Below are positions 8,316 to 16,778 of a stretch of DNA of 47,563 nucleotides, in pieces. This DNA comes from Pirellulales bacterium. Lineage in GTDB: Bacteria; Planctomycetota; Planctomycetia; Pirellulales; JAIMBC01. The position numbers and the translations under genes were made by a program. Where the stretch lies: NCBI GenBank assembly GCA_023511675.1, contig JAIMBC010000008.1, positions 1 to 47,563 on the forward strand, read 5' to 3'. The notes beneath the pieces are model-generated. The model ran no database searches, was not told the DNA's origin, and saw nothing but the letters and a program-made list of their open reading frames with translations. Each line of letters starts with the position of its first letter. The first letter of the stretch is position 1.

Positions 8316-9818
8316 ATGAAGCACGAATTGCTCGCCCTGCTGGCACCGATCGAACAGCAGCATGTGCTGGCATTCTGGGACAGGCTTTCGCCCGATCAGC
8401 AGCAGTCTCTCGCCGAACAGATTCGGGAGCTGGACCTGGACCTAGTGCACTCCCTGGTGCATACCCATGTGTTGCCGCGAAACGGTCCGCAGGGCGGTTC
8501 GCCCGCTCCCCTGTCAACCAGCGGCGGTGTTGCGCGCACACTGCCAGCGGAGCCGCCGGCCAGCCTGGCCGAGCGCGCCGTGGGGCCGCCCGCCATCCGC
8601 CTGAACGGCGCCGGCGCAAGCTACCCCGTAGACGAAGCTCGCCGCACTGGCATCCAGGCGTGGTCGAGCGGCCAACTGGGCGTGCTCCTCGTCGCCGGTG
8701 GGCAGGGCACCCGACTGGGCTTCGATCATCCCAAGGGAATGTATCCCATCGGGCCTGTCTCGGGCTGCTCTCTGTTTCAGATCCTGTGCGAGAAGGTGCT
8801 GGCCGCGCAGCGCCGTTATGATGTGACGCTCCCCTTGTACATCATGACCAGCCGTGCCACCCACGACGAGACGTGCGCGTTCCTCGCCCAGCACGGCTAC
8901 TTTGGGCTTGCCCCCAGCCACGTCACCCTCTTCCGTCAAGGCAGCCTCCCCGCCGTGGACGCCCAGACCGGCCGCCTGCTGCTCGAATCTCCCTCGAGTC
9001 TGGCACTGGCTCCCGATGGCCACGGAGGCCTGCTGCGTGCTCTGCGCAGCCAGGGCGTGCTGCAAGACATGCAGGATCGCGGGCTGACGCGGCTGTTTTA
9101 CATGCAGGTCGATAATCCGCTGGCCACTGTGGGAGAGCCGCTGTTTGCGGGCTGGCACCTGCTGGAGCAATCGGAGCTTTCCACCCAGGTGGTCGCCAAG
9201 CAGGCGCCCGACGAGCGGGTAGGCAATGTGGTGGAGGTGGACGGCCGCGTGCAGATCATCGAGTACAGCGATCTACCGGCCGAGGCCGCCGCACGCCGGC
9301 ATCCAGATGGCTCGCTGGTGCTCTGGGCGGGGAACATCGCCGTGCATCTCTTTGAGTTGCCGCTGCTCGCGCAATTCAGCACGGCCGACTGTACGCTGCC
9401 GTTCCACGTGGCCCGCAAGAAGGTGCCTTATATCGACGAAAGCGGCTATCGTGTCCAACCAGAACGCGAGAATGCCTGCAAGTTCGAGCAATTCATCTTC
9501 GACCTGCTGCCCCATGCCCGCCGCGCCCTGGTGGTGGAGGTGGATGCAGAGCAAGCCTTCGCCCCGCTCAAGAATGCCCCGGGCGCCCCGAGAGATGCAC
9601 CCGAGCACGTGCAGGCCCGCATGATTCGGTTGCACCGCCGCTGGCTCGAGGCCGCCGCAGTGCGCGTGGCGCCAGGTGTAAAGGTGGAGATCAGCCCGCT
9701 GGCGGCCCTTGCACCCGATGATCTGGCGGGCCGGCTGCCGCAGAATTGGCAGATCGAGGCAGACACATACATCTACGCCGCGGCTGATGGCAGCCTGGCG
9801 TGGCGAGGGGCCAAGTGA
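8316..9818 (+). CDS. UDP-sugar pyrophosphorylase of the eukaryote-like UDPGP/UAP family
   Basis: This 500-residue protein transfers UMP from UTP to a sugar 1-phosphate, most likely GlcNAc-1-P (UAP type), to make a UDP-sugar for envelope polymers. The nucleotide-binding signature LLVAGGQGTRLGFDHPKGMY is at about residues 125-144. Other family stretches are LFYMQVDNPLATVGEP, VVAKQAPDERVGNVV, IEYSDL, WAGNIAVHLF and the C-terminal FEQFIFDLLP. This is the UAP/UGP fold of eukaryotes and some bacteria, not the GlmU or GalU fold. The ATG at 8316 has GGAAGG eight bases upstream; the track's earlier start adds 64 residues with no domain. It is followed by a 6-bp hairpin (AGGCGC/GCGCCT, 9870-9888) without a T-tract. 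UTP-glucose-1-phosphate as substrate cannot be excluded. Confidence 0.88.
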   Translation: MKHELLALLAPIEQQHVLAFWDRLSPDQQQSLAEQIRELDLDLVHSLVHTHVLPRNGPQGGSPAPLSTSGGVARTLPAEPPASLAERAVGPPAIRLNGAGASYPVDEARRTGIQAWSSGQLGVLLVAGGQGTRLGFDHPKGMYPIGPVSGCSLFQILCEKVLAAQRRYDVTLPLYIMTSRATHDETCAFLAQHGYFGLAPSHVTLFRQGSLPAVDAQTGRLLLESPSSLALAPDGHGGLLRALRSQGVLQDMQDRGLTRLFYMQVDNPLATVGEPLFAGWHLLEQSELSTQVVAKQAPDERVGNVVEVDGRVQIIEYSDLPAEAAARRHPDGSLVLWAGNIAVHLFELPLLAQFSTADCTLPFHVARKKVPYIDESGYRVQPERENACKFEQFIFDLLPHARRALVVEVDAEQAFAPLKNAPGAPRDAPEHVQARMIRLHRRWLEAAAVRVAPGVKVEISPLAALAPDDLAGRLPQNWQIEADTYIYAAADGSLAWRGAK

Positions 9819-9869
9819 ATCGCCAGGAGGCGACGGACGGCGAGCCTCTCGAGCAACTTTCGGGCTGGA

Positions 9870-9888
9870 AGGCGCAAGCGGGGCGCCT
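9870..9888. repeat. Small hairpin after the pyrophosphorylase gene
   Basis: AGGCGC and GCGCCT are separated by seven bases, 52 bp after the stop codon. It might help end transcription, but no T-tract follows. Confidence 0.25.
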
Positions 9889-10090
9889 GTCTGCCAGGAC
9901 CGTTCGCTGGCCGCAGCCTCTTTCGGGGCCGCATGTTCATCGCGGACGCTCGCGGCAGTAACGCTGACGACAACGGTACAGGAATCCCCACCACCTGGAA
10001 GCTGGCGACGCTCGACTGGGATCGACGTCCAGCACCGCTGACCTCAACGGCACCGCAAATCCCACAGGGCCATCGCCTGCCGCGGCCGAT

Positions 10091-10603
10091 TCAACGGCAC
10101 TCGAGTTCGTACACCAGATAGCCGGCGGAGGACATTCCCAGACGCTCGTACACGGCCTGAGCCTGGCGGTTCTGCCGCGCTACGTACAACCTCAGGCCGC
10201 ACGTCTGGGGATCCTGCCTCGCCAGCGCCGCCACATGCGCAAACAGCGTGCGAAACACACCCTGGCCCCGATGCTCGGGCAGCACGTACACGCTCTGGAT
10301 CCACCAGAACAGGCCATTGCGCCAGTCGCTCCACTCGGTGGTGATCATGAGCTGGCCGGCCAGCACCGGTGCTGCGGCAAGCATTGGCTCGCCGGTAGGG
10401 GCCGCCACCGGCAGGACAGCACGGTCTGCCACAAAGTAGCGGCCCAGCCGTGCATCTTCCAGCACGCGGCGCACGCCACGGCGGACCACCTCGCGTGCGA
10501 GGGACCTGGCTTCCGTCTCCGCTGCCAGCCGGCAGTTAAAATCGACCAGCACGTCCAGATCTTGCACCGCTGCGGGCCGGACCCGCGGCTCGCCATAAAG
10601 CAT
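10091..10603 (-). CDS. GNAT-family N-acetyltransferase
   Basis: This is a 170-residue single-domain acetyltransferase. Motif A, which binds acetyl-CoA, reads QSVYVLPEHRGQGVFRTLF (R/Q-x-x-G-x-G/A type). Motif B follows as GLRLYVARQNRQAQAVYERLGM, with the Asn/Tyr pattern typical of GNAT enzymes. The N-terminus (VRPAAVQDLDVLVDFN) is the usual first strand and helix. The acceptor amine cannot be read from sequence. No strong ribosome site precedes the ATG. It is downstream of the cytochrome c gene on the same strand after 154 bp of GC-rich sequence. Confidence 0.88.
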   Translation of the reverse strand: MLYGEPRVRPAAVQDLDVLVDFNCRLAAETEARSLAREVVRRGVRRVLEDARLGRYFVADRAVLPVAAPTGEPMLAAAPVLAGQLMITTEWSDWRNGLFWWIQSVYVLPEHRGQGVFRTLFAHVAALARQDPQTCGLRLYVARQNRQAQAVYERLGMSSAGYLVYELECR

Positions 10604-10756
10604 GATGACCCGATCGTAGCCCGGCGGGGCGTCTGGCTGAAGATCCTTGATATGGGGAAGACACGCCCACGCCGCAGCGGCACGCCGGCGGGGAGTGTGG
10701 CTTCCCCGCGCGGCGCGCGGCGGGTCCCGCGGCAGTGGGCGGGACGTCTGGTCAAG

Positions 10757-11182
10757 CTACTTCTTGTGGGCCTTGTGGCAGGCTCCACATGCCTTGGTCA
10801 CGTTTTCGAAGCCAGCGCGGGCTGCATCCAGGTCCTTGGCCTGCGCGGCGGCCAGCACCGCCTCGCTCCCCTCGCGCAGGGTCTTGGCGGCATTGGCCCA
10901 ATCTGCATCCGGGCAGCGGCCGTCGTCCATCAGCAGGTAGCCCATCTCATTCAGGCAAGAGGCATGGCAGGCCGCAGTGTCCCACTCCTCATCATTCTTG
11001 GGGCCCGCCTTGAGCAGCTCGGCCAGCCCGCCGCAATGCGCTGCGTTGATGCCCCGCATCAGATACTTGGTTGCCGCCTTGCGCATCTTCCCCTGCTTGA
11101 CCTGCGCCGTTGCCACGCCCCAGACCAACAGCCCCGCCGCCGCCGTCGCTGCCAAGAACAGCCTTACTGTTGCACGCGTCAT
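10757..11182 (-). CDS. Secreted class-II-like cytochrome c
   Basis: The protein has 141 residues. An N-terminal signal peptide (RLFLAATAAAGLLVWGVATAQ) is followed by a helical domain with a single haem-attachment motif, C-G-A-C-H, at residues 132-136, four residues from the end. A haem motif at the very C-terminus of a four-helix bundle is typical of cytochrome c' and c556 proteins. It should be exported and act as a periplasmic electron carrier. Two further cysteine groups (AHCGG and CHASC) are unusual for the family and may form disulfides. The ATG at 11182 has GGAGG eight bases upstream; the track's 53-codon extension is not supported. A promoter lies at 11248-11276. Confidence 0.85.
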   Translation of the reverse strand: MTRATVRLFLAATAAAGLLVWGVATAQVKQGKMRKAATKYLMRGINAAHCGGLAELLKAGPKNDEEWDTAACHASCLNEMGYLLMDDGRCPDADWANAAKTLREGSEAVLAAAQAKDLDAARAGFENVTKACGACHKAHKK

Positions 11183-11683
11183 GAGTTGGACCTCCAAGGT
11201 AGGAACCGAAACAGCAAGCGGGTGCCGGCAGGTCAAAAACCACGATGAGTATAAGCTGCGTGCCAGCGGCAAACAACCGTTGAACTCGCCACCTATGCTG
11301 ATAAACTGCCGCCGCCACAGTTTGCGGCACGGCGGCAACACGTACGCTTCTGGGAGTACCTGCGTGCACCGCGCAGGTAACGACCAATCTCACCGCATTC
11401 GGTCAACACCCTGAGGCTGCCTGAGTGCGGCGGGTAGAAAGCGGCAGGCACCTCCCCACACTCCTCAGCCTGCCGCATTGCCGCGAGGCTCCGCCGGCGA
11501 TGCCGGCCTTACCATGGTTGACTAGGCCGCACCAGAACCTCTATGCTGAACTTCAAGCGTGTGACTGCCAGGCCGCGGGCAATCATTCATTTTGCTGCTC
11601 TTCATCCGCTGCGCGGCTCGCCGGCATCACGCCCTCCCACCTGATGTACCTTCTCTCTCGGTCCTTGTGGCGAGTCGATCCTG
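11183..11683. other. Divergent intergenic region, cytochrome c / ACT protein
   Basis: The first third holds the promoter and about 59 nt of leader for the cytochrome gene. The rest, toward the ACT-domain gene, has no convincing ORF and no clear promoter for that gene. Confidence 0.45.
11248..11276 (-). promoter_or_regulatory. Promoter of the cytochrome c gene
   Basis: On the minus strand TTGTTT is followed after 17 bases by TATACT. Transcription would start near 11241, giving a leader of about 59 nt that includes the GGAGG ribosome site. Confidence 0.5.
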
Positions 11684-12175
11684 ATGAGCTTTGGCGAAGG
11701 TTCAGGCACCGATTACCTCACAGCCCGCGGCCGCGACTACCCAACCATTCGGCAGTTCACGGTCTTTCTTGAGAACCGGGTAGGCCAACTGCTCGAGGTG
11801 GTTCGCCGCTTCGAAGGCAGCAAGGTGCGGATCGTTGCCCTCTCCATTACCGAGAGTGCCGAATGTGCTTTTGTGCGCTTTCTGCTCAGCCACCCCGAGC
11901 CAGGCCGTGAGATTCTCGAGCGTGCGGGGCTGGCCATCATTGAACGCGACCTGATCGGCGTGGAGTTGCCCGAGGATCCCAATCCGCTGTTGCGCGTCTG
12001 CACGGCATTGCTGCAAGCCGAGGTGAACATTGTGCAGGCCTATCCGCTGCTGGTGAGGCCGCGAGGCCGCCCCGCCGTGGCGCTGATGGTCGATAACATC
12101 GAAATGGCCATGGAAACCCTGGCCTCCAAGGGCTTCGCCATGGTCACCGAACGCGACCTGATGGAAGAAGACTGA
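11684..12175 (+). CDS. Tandem ACT-domain protein
   Basis: The protein has 163 residues and no catalytic domain. The first ACT-like unit is about residues 22-95 (RQFTVFLENRVGQLLEVVRRFEGSKVRIVALSI), and the second about 100-163 (NPLLRVCTALLQAEVNIVQAYPLLVR). ACT domains bind amino acids and regulate enzymes. Such stand-alone double-ACT proteins are sometimes labelled acetolactate synthase regulatory subunits, but no biosynthetic enzyme is nearby, so the ligand and partner are unknown. The ATG at 11684 has no clear ribosome site. The gene stands alone between a divergent cytochrome gene and a convergent kinase gene. Confidence 0.8.
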   Translation: MSFGEGSGTDYLTARGRDYPTIRQFTVFLENRVGQLLEVVRRFEGSKVRIVALSITESAECAFVRFLLSHPEPGREILERAGLAIIERDLIGVELPEDPNPLLRVCTALLQAEVNIVQAYPLLVRPRGRPAVALMVDNIEMAMETLASKGFAMVTERDLMEED

Positions 12176-12487
12176 ACGGCTCTCGCCCCGTACAGCCGGC
12201 GCGGGGCCATGCCTGTCTCATCGTTCGCTGCGGCGTGCCGCCAAGCGAGGCTGGGTACGGGTTATGCTTCTTCGCACCCCGAGTCGCTTCGATTGAAGAT
12301 CGGTCTCCCCTATTTGAAAGGCGGACGAGCCGCCTACACCGCGGCAGCTCGCCGTGGCAGGATTGCCTGTGCTACCGGGCGGGTGGTGATAAAATGCCGC
12401 AGGCCGGAGGATGAACGGCAGCCGCTGTGGGGGGAGCCGGCGTGAAGGTTGTCGCCCTCGAAGGTGCAGCCTTGATTGGGCAGCACC
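12176..12487. other. Convergent intergenic region, ACT protein / kinase
   Basis: About 310 bp between two converging genes. It contains a short hairpin (GGCGG-ACGAG-CCGCC, 12320-12334), which on the minus strand is followed by TTTCAAAT and could be a weak terminator for the kinase transcript. A GATAAAAT stretch at 12388 has no good -35 partner. I see no gene. Confidence 0.4.
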
Positions 12488-14578
12488 TCAGGGACGTTCC
12501 AACTCGTCGGCGAAGGCCAGGGCAATGTGGGCATGACGCGGATGGCGAAGGCGCAGCTCTGGGTCGTCCGTGAGCAATGTGCCGAGCTGGCGCCACAGGC
12601 TGGCATTTCGCGGGGCGCTCCACAGGCGCTCGAGCAGATCGATGAGGCGGCGTTCGGCCTCCGCCAGGGGGAGTTGCTGGGATTGTTCCGCATATGCCTG
12701 CCGCTGCGCATGCAGCGTTTTCAGCAGAAAGATGCTTTCCGGCGTGTGCGGGTCCAGCTCAAACAGGTCGACAGCCTGGCTGCATGCTTGCAATGCGGCA
12801 GGCCAGTCTTCAAGCTCCTCGTTGCACGCCGCCATGCCAAAGGCCAGTTCCCAGCGCGCCGGTTGAGACATACCCTCGGGAGGGTACTGGTTCAGTGCAT
12901 CCCGATACGCCGCCATAGCCTCGCGCCACTGCCTCAGCTCGCGGTAGGCTGCGGCGCGCCGATAGTGCGTGTAACAGCGCACCTGGGCCGTGGGCTGTGC
13001 AGCCAGCGCGCGATCGTACCAGGCGAGAGCCAGATCGAAATCCATCAACTCGTGTGCACACATGCCGCCCAGCATGAAGCCCTCGGCCCGCACATACTGG
13101 CTGTGCTGCTCGATGGCACGGCGATACAGCGACAGGCCGGTGCGAAAACGGTCCTGGGCTTCGGCATCGAGGGATTGAAACTTGAGGGCCACGCCAGCCT
13201 CGTATTCCTGCCTGGCCAGGTTCAGCAGGGCGGTCGCCCAGCCCACATGGCTGGCGTAGCGTGCCGGCTCAAGGTGAGCGGCCCGGCTAAAGTGCAAGAG
13301 GGCCAACTGGTAATCGGGTCGGTTGCCTGCCTTCAATTCGGCCTGGCCGCGGAGGTAGTGGGCCGCTGCATGCTCGCGCCGGCCTGCAAAGCTGAACCGG
13401 CCGGAGCGCACGGCGGCATCGAATGATTCGATTGCCGCGTCGAGCGGCGCGACCGCTTGCTGCCAGTGCTGCTGGGCAGCGAGTTTGCGTGCCTCGGCCA
13501 GGCGGCCGCGGCCCTGGGCTTCTTGCTGGGTGGCTTGTTGCCAGCGAGGGTCGGTGGGCTGGTCGATCAGGGCAGGGTCGAGTGGCCCATGCAAGCGGTC
13601 CCGATAGATGGCTGCCGGCACGGCCAGCAGCAGCGCCACGACCGCCGCCGCGTGTACACACCACCGCAGCCAGGGAAGCGGGGGCCTGGCGGCGCCGAAC
13701 ACAGCCTCTTGCAGGGCGCCGACGAGTTCCTGGCAACTGCCAAAGCGGCATGCGGGGTCCAGGTGGGTGGCACGCCGCAGCACGGCTTGTTCCTCTGGCG
13801 TGGCCGCGGAGAGATCGAGATTCCCCTCGCGGATGGCCTGTTCCACGGCCCAGCGGTTCGTGCTGGAGTACGGCAGTTTGCCAGTGGCCAGCTCGTAGTA
13901 GGTGATGGCAAGGGAATACTGGTCGGTAGTGGAGGCTGGCGGCTTGCCGCTGACGATTTCCGGGGCGGCATAGGCTGGCGTCCACGAGCCGCTTCCCGTG
14001 GACCGCAACTCGCCCAGCACGCTGGCCAGCCCAAAGTCGCACACCTGCGCCACCCCGCCGGTGAGCATGATGTTCTGCGGCTTGATATCTCCATGGTGAA
14101 TGGCCACCGGCCCACGCCCCAGATCGTGCCGCGGCTCATTCAAGTAGTCGATGGCCAGCGCCGCCTGCTGCACGTATGGCAGCAGCTCCTCTCGTGGAAT
14201 GCCCTGCAACCCCTCTGCCTGGCACTCCTGCAAGCGAGAGAAGAGATCCTGCCCCGCCAGTGTCATGGCGATCACCAGCTCGCTGTACAACTCGGTGGCC
14301 CCGTGAGAGGTGATCTGGCTCTCCTCGTTCACCACAGAGCCGGTCATGTCTTTCAGCCAGAACGCAATGATCGGCACCAGGTGGGGGTGATGTACCTCCT
14401 TGATCACGCGCATGGCACGCAGCTCGCGCAGGCCGCGCCCCCCTTGCAGATTGATGAACTTCAGCGCCACGGAGATGCCGCCGGGACCGCTGGCCTTCCA
14501 TACCTCACCCAATCCCCCCCGGCCCAGGGGTGTCAGCAGCTTGTAACCGGGTACCGGCTGTTCTCCCACACGTGGCAT
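12488..14578 (-). CDS. Membrane-anchored Ser/Thr protein kinase with TPR tail (HGD type)
   Basis: This 696-residue eukaryote-type kinase has a G-loop (LGRGGLGEVWKAS), ATP-binding Lys40 (VALKF), catalytic loop HHGDIKPQN (Asp164), DFG at 181-183 and PAYAAPE in the activation segment. The usual HRD is HGD here, so the Arg that contacts the phosphorylated activation loop is missing. It is likely a non-RD kinase that does not depend on loop phosphorylation. A membrane helix (about 304-325, WCVHAAAVVALLLAV) separates the kinase from a TPR-like, helix-rich tail (350-696) that should lie outside the cytoplasm. It begins 47 bp after fmt on the same strand, so it is probably expressed with def and fmt. 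Its substrates are unknown. Confidence 0.93.
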   Translation of the reverse strand: MPRVGEQPVPGYKLLTPLGRGGLGEVWKASGPGGISVALKFINLQGGRGLRELRAMRVIKEVHHPHLVPIIAFWLKDMTGSVVNEESQITSHGATELYSELVIAMTLAGQDLFSRLQECQAEGLQGIPREELLPYVQQAALAIDYLNEPRHDLGRGPVAIHHGDIKPQNIMLTGGVAQVCDFGLASVLGELRSTGSGSWTPAYAAPEIVSGKPPASTTDQYSLAITYYELATGKLPYSSTNRWAVEQAIREGNLDLSAATPEEQAVLRRATHLDPACRFGSCQELVGALQEAVFGAARPPLPWLRWCVHAAAVVALLLAVPAAIYRDRLHGPLDPALIDQPTDPRWQQATQQEAQGRGRLAEARKLAAQQHWQQAVAPLDAAIESFDAAVRSGRFSFAGRREHAAAHYLRGQAELKAGNRPDYQLALLHFSRAAHLEPARYASHVGWATALLNLARQEYEAGVALKFQSLDAEAQDRFRTGLSLYRRAIEQHSQYVRAEGFMLGGMCAHELMDFDLALAWYDRALAAQPTAQVRCYTHYRRAAAYRELRQWREAMAAYRDALNQYPPEGMSQPARWELAFGMAACNEELEDWPAALQACSQAVDLFELDPHTPESIFLLKTLHAQRQAYAEQSQQLPLAEAERRLIDLLERLWSAPRNASLWRQLGTLLTDDPELRLRHPRHAHIALAFADELERP

Positions 14579-14625
14579 CGTCGCGCCTCAGGGGTGGTGG
14601 CTGATTCTGTTTCGACCGCTGGCCA

Positions 14626-15597
14626 TCACGAGTGCGGCGGCAGGGCCGGCGCTTCCGGCCCAAAACGCTCTCCCACTCGTACCGGATAGCCGCGCAAGAA
14701 ATCACTGACCTCCAGTACTCGCTTACCCTCAGGTTGCACAGCGTGCAAGGATAATGTGCCCCCACCGGTGGAGATGCTCAGCTCGTCGGGGCCGGCTTGG
14801 ACCACGGTGCCGGGCGGAACCACAGGCAGCTTCCCTTCCACAGGCCGCACCGCCGTCAAAATCAACCTCAGCGGCCTGCCCCCCGGCCGATGCCACCACG
14901 TGTACGTCCGCGGCCAGGGTTCCAATGCCCGCACCTGATTGTAGATGGCCCGCGCCGGACGGGACCAGTCCACCTGGCCGTCTGACTTGCGCAGGCGCCG
15001 AGCAGGCGTCGCCAGCGCCGGATCCTGCGGCCGAGCATGCACCTCCCCGCGCTCAAGTTGCCGGAGCGTTTCTACGACCAGGGGCGCGCCCAACTGTGCC
15101 AGCCGGGCCTCGAGCTGGGGGGCCGTCTCGTCCGGGCCAATGGCCGTGGCTGCCTGGGCCAGAATCGGGCCGGCGTCAATGGCGGGCGTCATGTGAATCA
15201 CCGTCACGCCCGTCTGTTCCTCCCCGTGATAAATGGCCCAGTTGATGGGTGCCGCCCCCCGATACCGCGGCAGCAGCGACCCGTGCAGGTTTACGCCACC
15301 CAGCGGCGCCAGCGCCAGCAGCTCCGGCCCCAGAATCTGCCCGTAATCGGCAACCACCAGCACATCCGGCCGGTAGGCAGCCAGGGTGCGGTACACCGCC
15401 GGAGCGTTTACTTGCCACGGCTCTTCGATGGGCGTGCCCTGCCGCGCCGCAAGTGCCCTCAAGGCCGGCCCGCCGGAGGCCGCGGCACCGGGCCGTTGCG
15501 GCTGCGTGACAAGCGCCGCCACCTGAAAACCCGCGGCGTACAGGGCCTCCAGCGTCGGTAAGGCAAACGGCCCCGTGGCGAACATCAGCACACGCAT
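14626..15597 (-). CDS. fmt: Methionyl-tRNA formyltransferase
   Basis: Fmt transfers a formyl group from 10-formyl-tetrahydrofolate to the methionine on initiator tRNA. The 323-residue protein begins MRVLMFATGPFALPTLEAL and has the catalytic-site stretch GGVNLHGSLLPRYRGAAPINWAI (Asn, His). ETGVT-like EEQTGVTVIHMTPAIDAGPIL follows with the catalytic Asp. The C-terminal tRNA-binding domain runs from about 205 (KSDGQVDWSRPARAIYNQVRAL). The length is normal. The ATG has GAGGG upstream. The deformylase gene lies 479 bp upstream on the same strand, the common def-fmt order, but the gap is much longer than usual and holds two possible short ORFs. Confidence 0.96.
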   Translation of the reverse strand: MRVLMFATGPFALPTLEALYAAGFQVAALVTQPQRPGAAASGGPALRALAARQGTPIEEPWQVNAPAVYRTLAAYRPDVLVVADYGQILGPELLALAPLGGVNLHGSLLPRYRGAAPINWAIYHGEEQTGVTVIHMTPAIDAGPILAQAATAIGPDETAPQLEARLAQLGAPLVVETLRQLERGEVHARPQDPALATPARRLRKSDGQVDWSRPARAIYNQVRALEPWPRTYTWWHRPGGRPLRLILTAVRPVEGKLPVVPPGTVVQAGPDELSISTGGGTLSLHAVQPEGKRVLEVSDFLRGYPVRVGERFGPEAPALPPHS

Positions 15598-15725
15598 GCG
15601 ATCTTTCCCTCAGGCGACGCGTCTGGGCCGTGGCCGCAGGCCAATGCCGCGACGCGGCGCACGGCACGCCGAATGGAGAAGCGCATAGCTGCTGCCTCTC
15701 TTCCCATCCTTAGCACTGACGACAT
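15585..15725 (-). CDS. Possible 46-codon ORF overlapping the fmt start
   Basis: An ATG with GGGAGG four bases upstream opens a 46-residue ORF (MSSVLRMGREAAAMRFS...). It ends in a TGA inside codons 4-5 of fmt. If translated it could couple ribosomes onto fmt. The peptide shows no domain, and the ORF is too short for the track. It may be chance in a GC-rich leader. Confidence 0.18.
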   Translation of the reverse strand: MSSVLRMGREAAAMRFSIRRAVRRVAALACGHGPDASPEGKIACVC

Positions 15726-15750
15726 CGTTCCTCCCGTGGGGTTTCAGCAT
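15610..15750 (-). CDS. Possible 46-codon ORF ending just before fmt
   Basis: A perfect AAGGAGG (15761-15767) stands ten bases before an ATG at 15750. The ORF (MLKPHGRNDVVSAKDGKRG...) is basic, has no recognisable domain and stops 12 bp before fmt. It overlaps the other short candidate in a different frame, so at most one is likely real. It could also be an eroded or regulatory leader. Confidence 0.2.
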   Translation of the reverse strand: MLKPHGRNDVVSAKDGKRGSSYALLHSACRAPRRGIGLRPRPRRVA

Positions 15751-16076
15751 GCTAAGCGAGCCTCCTTGCCAACCGTCAACCCAACACCAGCACCTACCGA
15801 CGGCCCCACTTGCCGCATCCCCGCACGCCGCAACCGCTGCCCCGGCCCGCCAGTTGGCCTGCCAGATGCCAACACAGGCCGACAGCTTCTTCAGGCCAAT
15901 GCCGGCAGCCGCGTGGCAGCAGCCGCCGGCACCTTGTGCAGTTCTGGGCGCTCTTGTCACGTAATCAGGCGGAACCCACCGTGCACTTCAGCCAGTGGCA
16001 CCAGGGCACCTACGCCGGCTACCGGCTGCGCGATGGGGCCTGCCCATCCCGCCCGTTGCGCGTCCGCCGGGCCCGC
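15751..16076. other. Spacer between def and fmt
   Basis: Apart from the AAGGAGG at 15761 I see no gene or strong structure here. The ORFs are Pro/Ala/Arg-rich with no domain. Confidence 0.4.
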
Positions 16077-16667
16077 TTACGTGCGAAGCTGTTCCAGCAC
16101 TTCCAGTTGTCTGATGATCGCCTCGTTATCAGGGATCTCCCTGCGGCACTGCTTGGAATGATAAATGATCTCGAACTCTTTGATGGGTTCCTGGAGGGCC
16201 ATGCGCACGGTGGGGGAGAGCCGATCGATGAACAGGATGCCGTCCAGATGGTCGGTTTCATGCTGGACCACGCGGGCCGCCAATCCTTCTAGGCGTGCGG
16301 AGACCTCTTCGCCCTCCAGGTTGTATGCGTTGATGGAGATCTGCGCGGGCCGCCGCACGGGGGCGTACAAGCCGGGCAGGCTCAGGCAGCCCTCTTCAGC
16401 TTCTTCCGATCCCTTGGGCCGGGAGAGCACGGGGTTGATGAACACATGCTCTTCTTCGGGCTTGGCGGGGTCGGCCGACAGGTTCATTACAAACAGCCGG
16501 TAGGGCAGGTTCACCTGATTGGCGGCCAGCCCCACGCCCTTGGCCTCGTACATCAGGGCGAACATCTGGCGCACGATCCCCCGCAGTTCTTCATCGATGC
16601 GTACCAGCGGCCTGGCGGGGCGCAACAGCGCTGGGTGGGGGTATGTTACAATGTGTAAGTCGGGCAT
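16077..16667 (-). CDS. def: Peptide deformylase
   Basis: Def removes the formyl group from the N-terminal methionine of new proteins. All three metal-site boxes are present in the 196 residues: GVGLAANQV, EGCLSLPG (Cys ligand) and QHETDHLDG (two His ligands and the catalytic Glu). The N-terminus MPDLHIVTYPHPALLRPARPL is typical, and the C-terminal tail (IIYHSKQCRREIPDNEAII) is somewhat extended. No ribosome site precedes the ATG. A perfect TATAAT places the transcription start about 13 nt upstream, so the message should be nearly leaderless. It is divergent from the VWA gene. Confidence 0.97.
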   Translation of the reverse strand: MPDLHIVTYPHPALLRPARPLVRIDEELRGIVRQMFALMYEAKGVGLAANQVNLPYRLFVMNLSADPAKPEEEHVFINPVLSRPKGSEEAEEGCLSLPGLYAPVRRPAQISINAYNLEGEEVSARLEGLAARVVQHETDHLDGILFIDRLSPTVRMALQEPIKEFEIIYHSKQCRREIPDNEAIIRQLEVLEQLRT

Positions 16668-16686
16668 GCGTGGAACTATTAAGGCG

Positions 16687-16715
16687 ATTATAGTGGTACG
16701 GCGTGCGCCCGGTAA
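16687..16715 (-). promoter_or_regulatory. Promoter of the def-fmt unit
   Basis: On the minus strand TTACCG is followed after 17 bases by a perfect TATAAT. Transcription would start near 16680, 13 nt before the def ATG. On the plus strand the same AT-rich core reads TATAGT (16689-16694) and could be the -10 of the divergent VWA gene, but no plus-strand -35 is evident. Confidence 0.55.
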
Positions 16716-16778
16716 GCGTGCCTACGACGATGGCGGGCCGAAGCAAGATCGGCAACACGGCCCCTGCTGCAATTCTTT

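Noticed and set aside
9933-10121. 62-codon ORF (MFIADARGSNADDNG...) after the pyrophosphorylase gene
   Set aside because: No ribosome site, it runs into the end of the convergent acetyltransferase gene, and it has no conserved feature that I can recognise.
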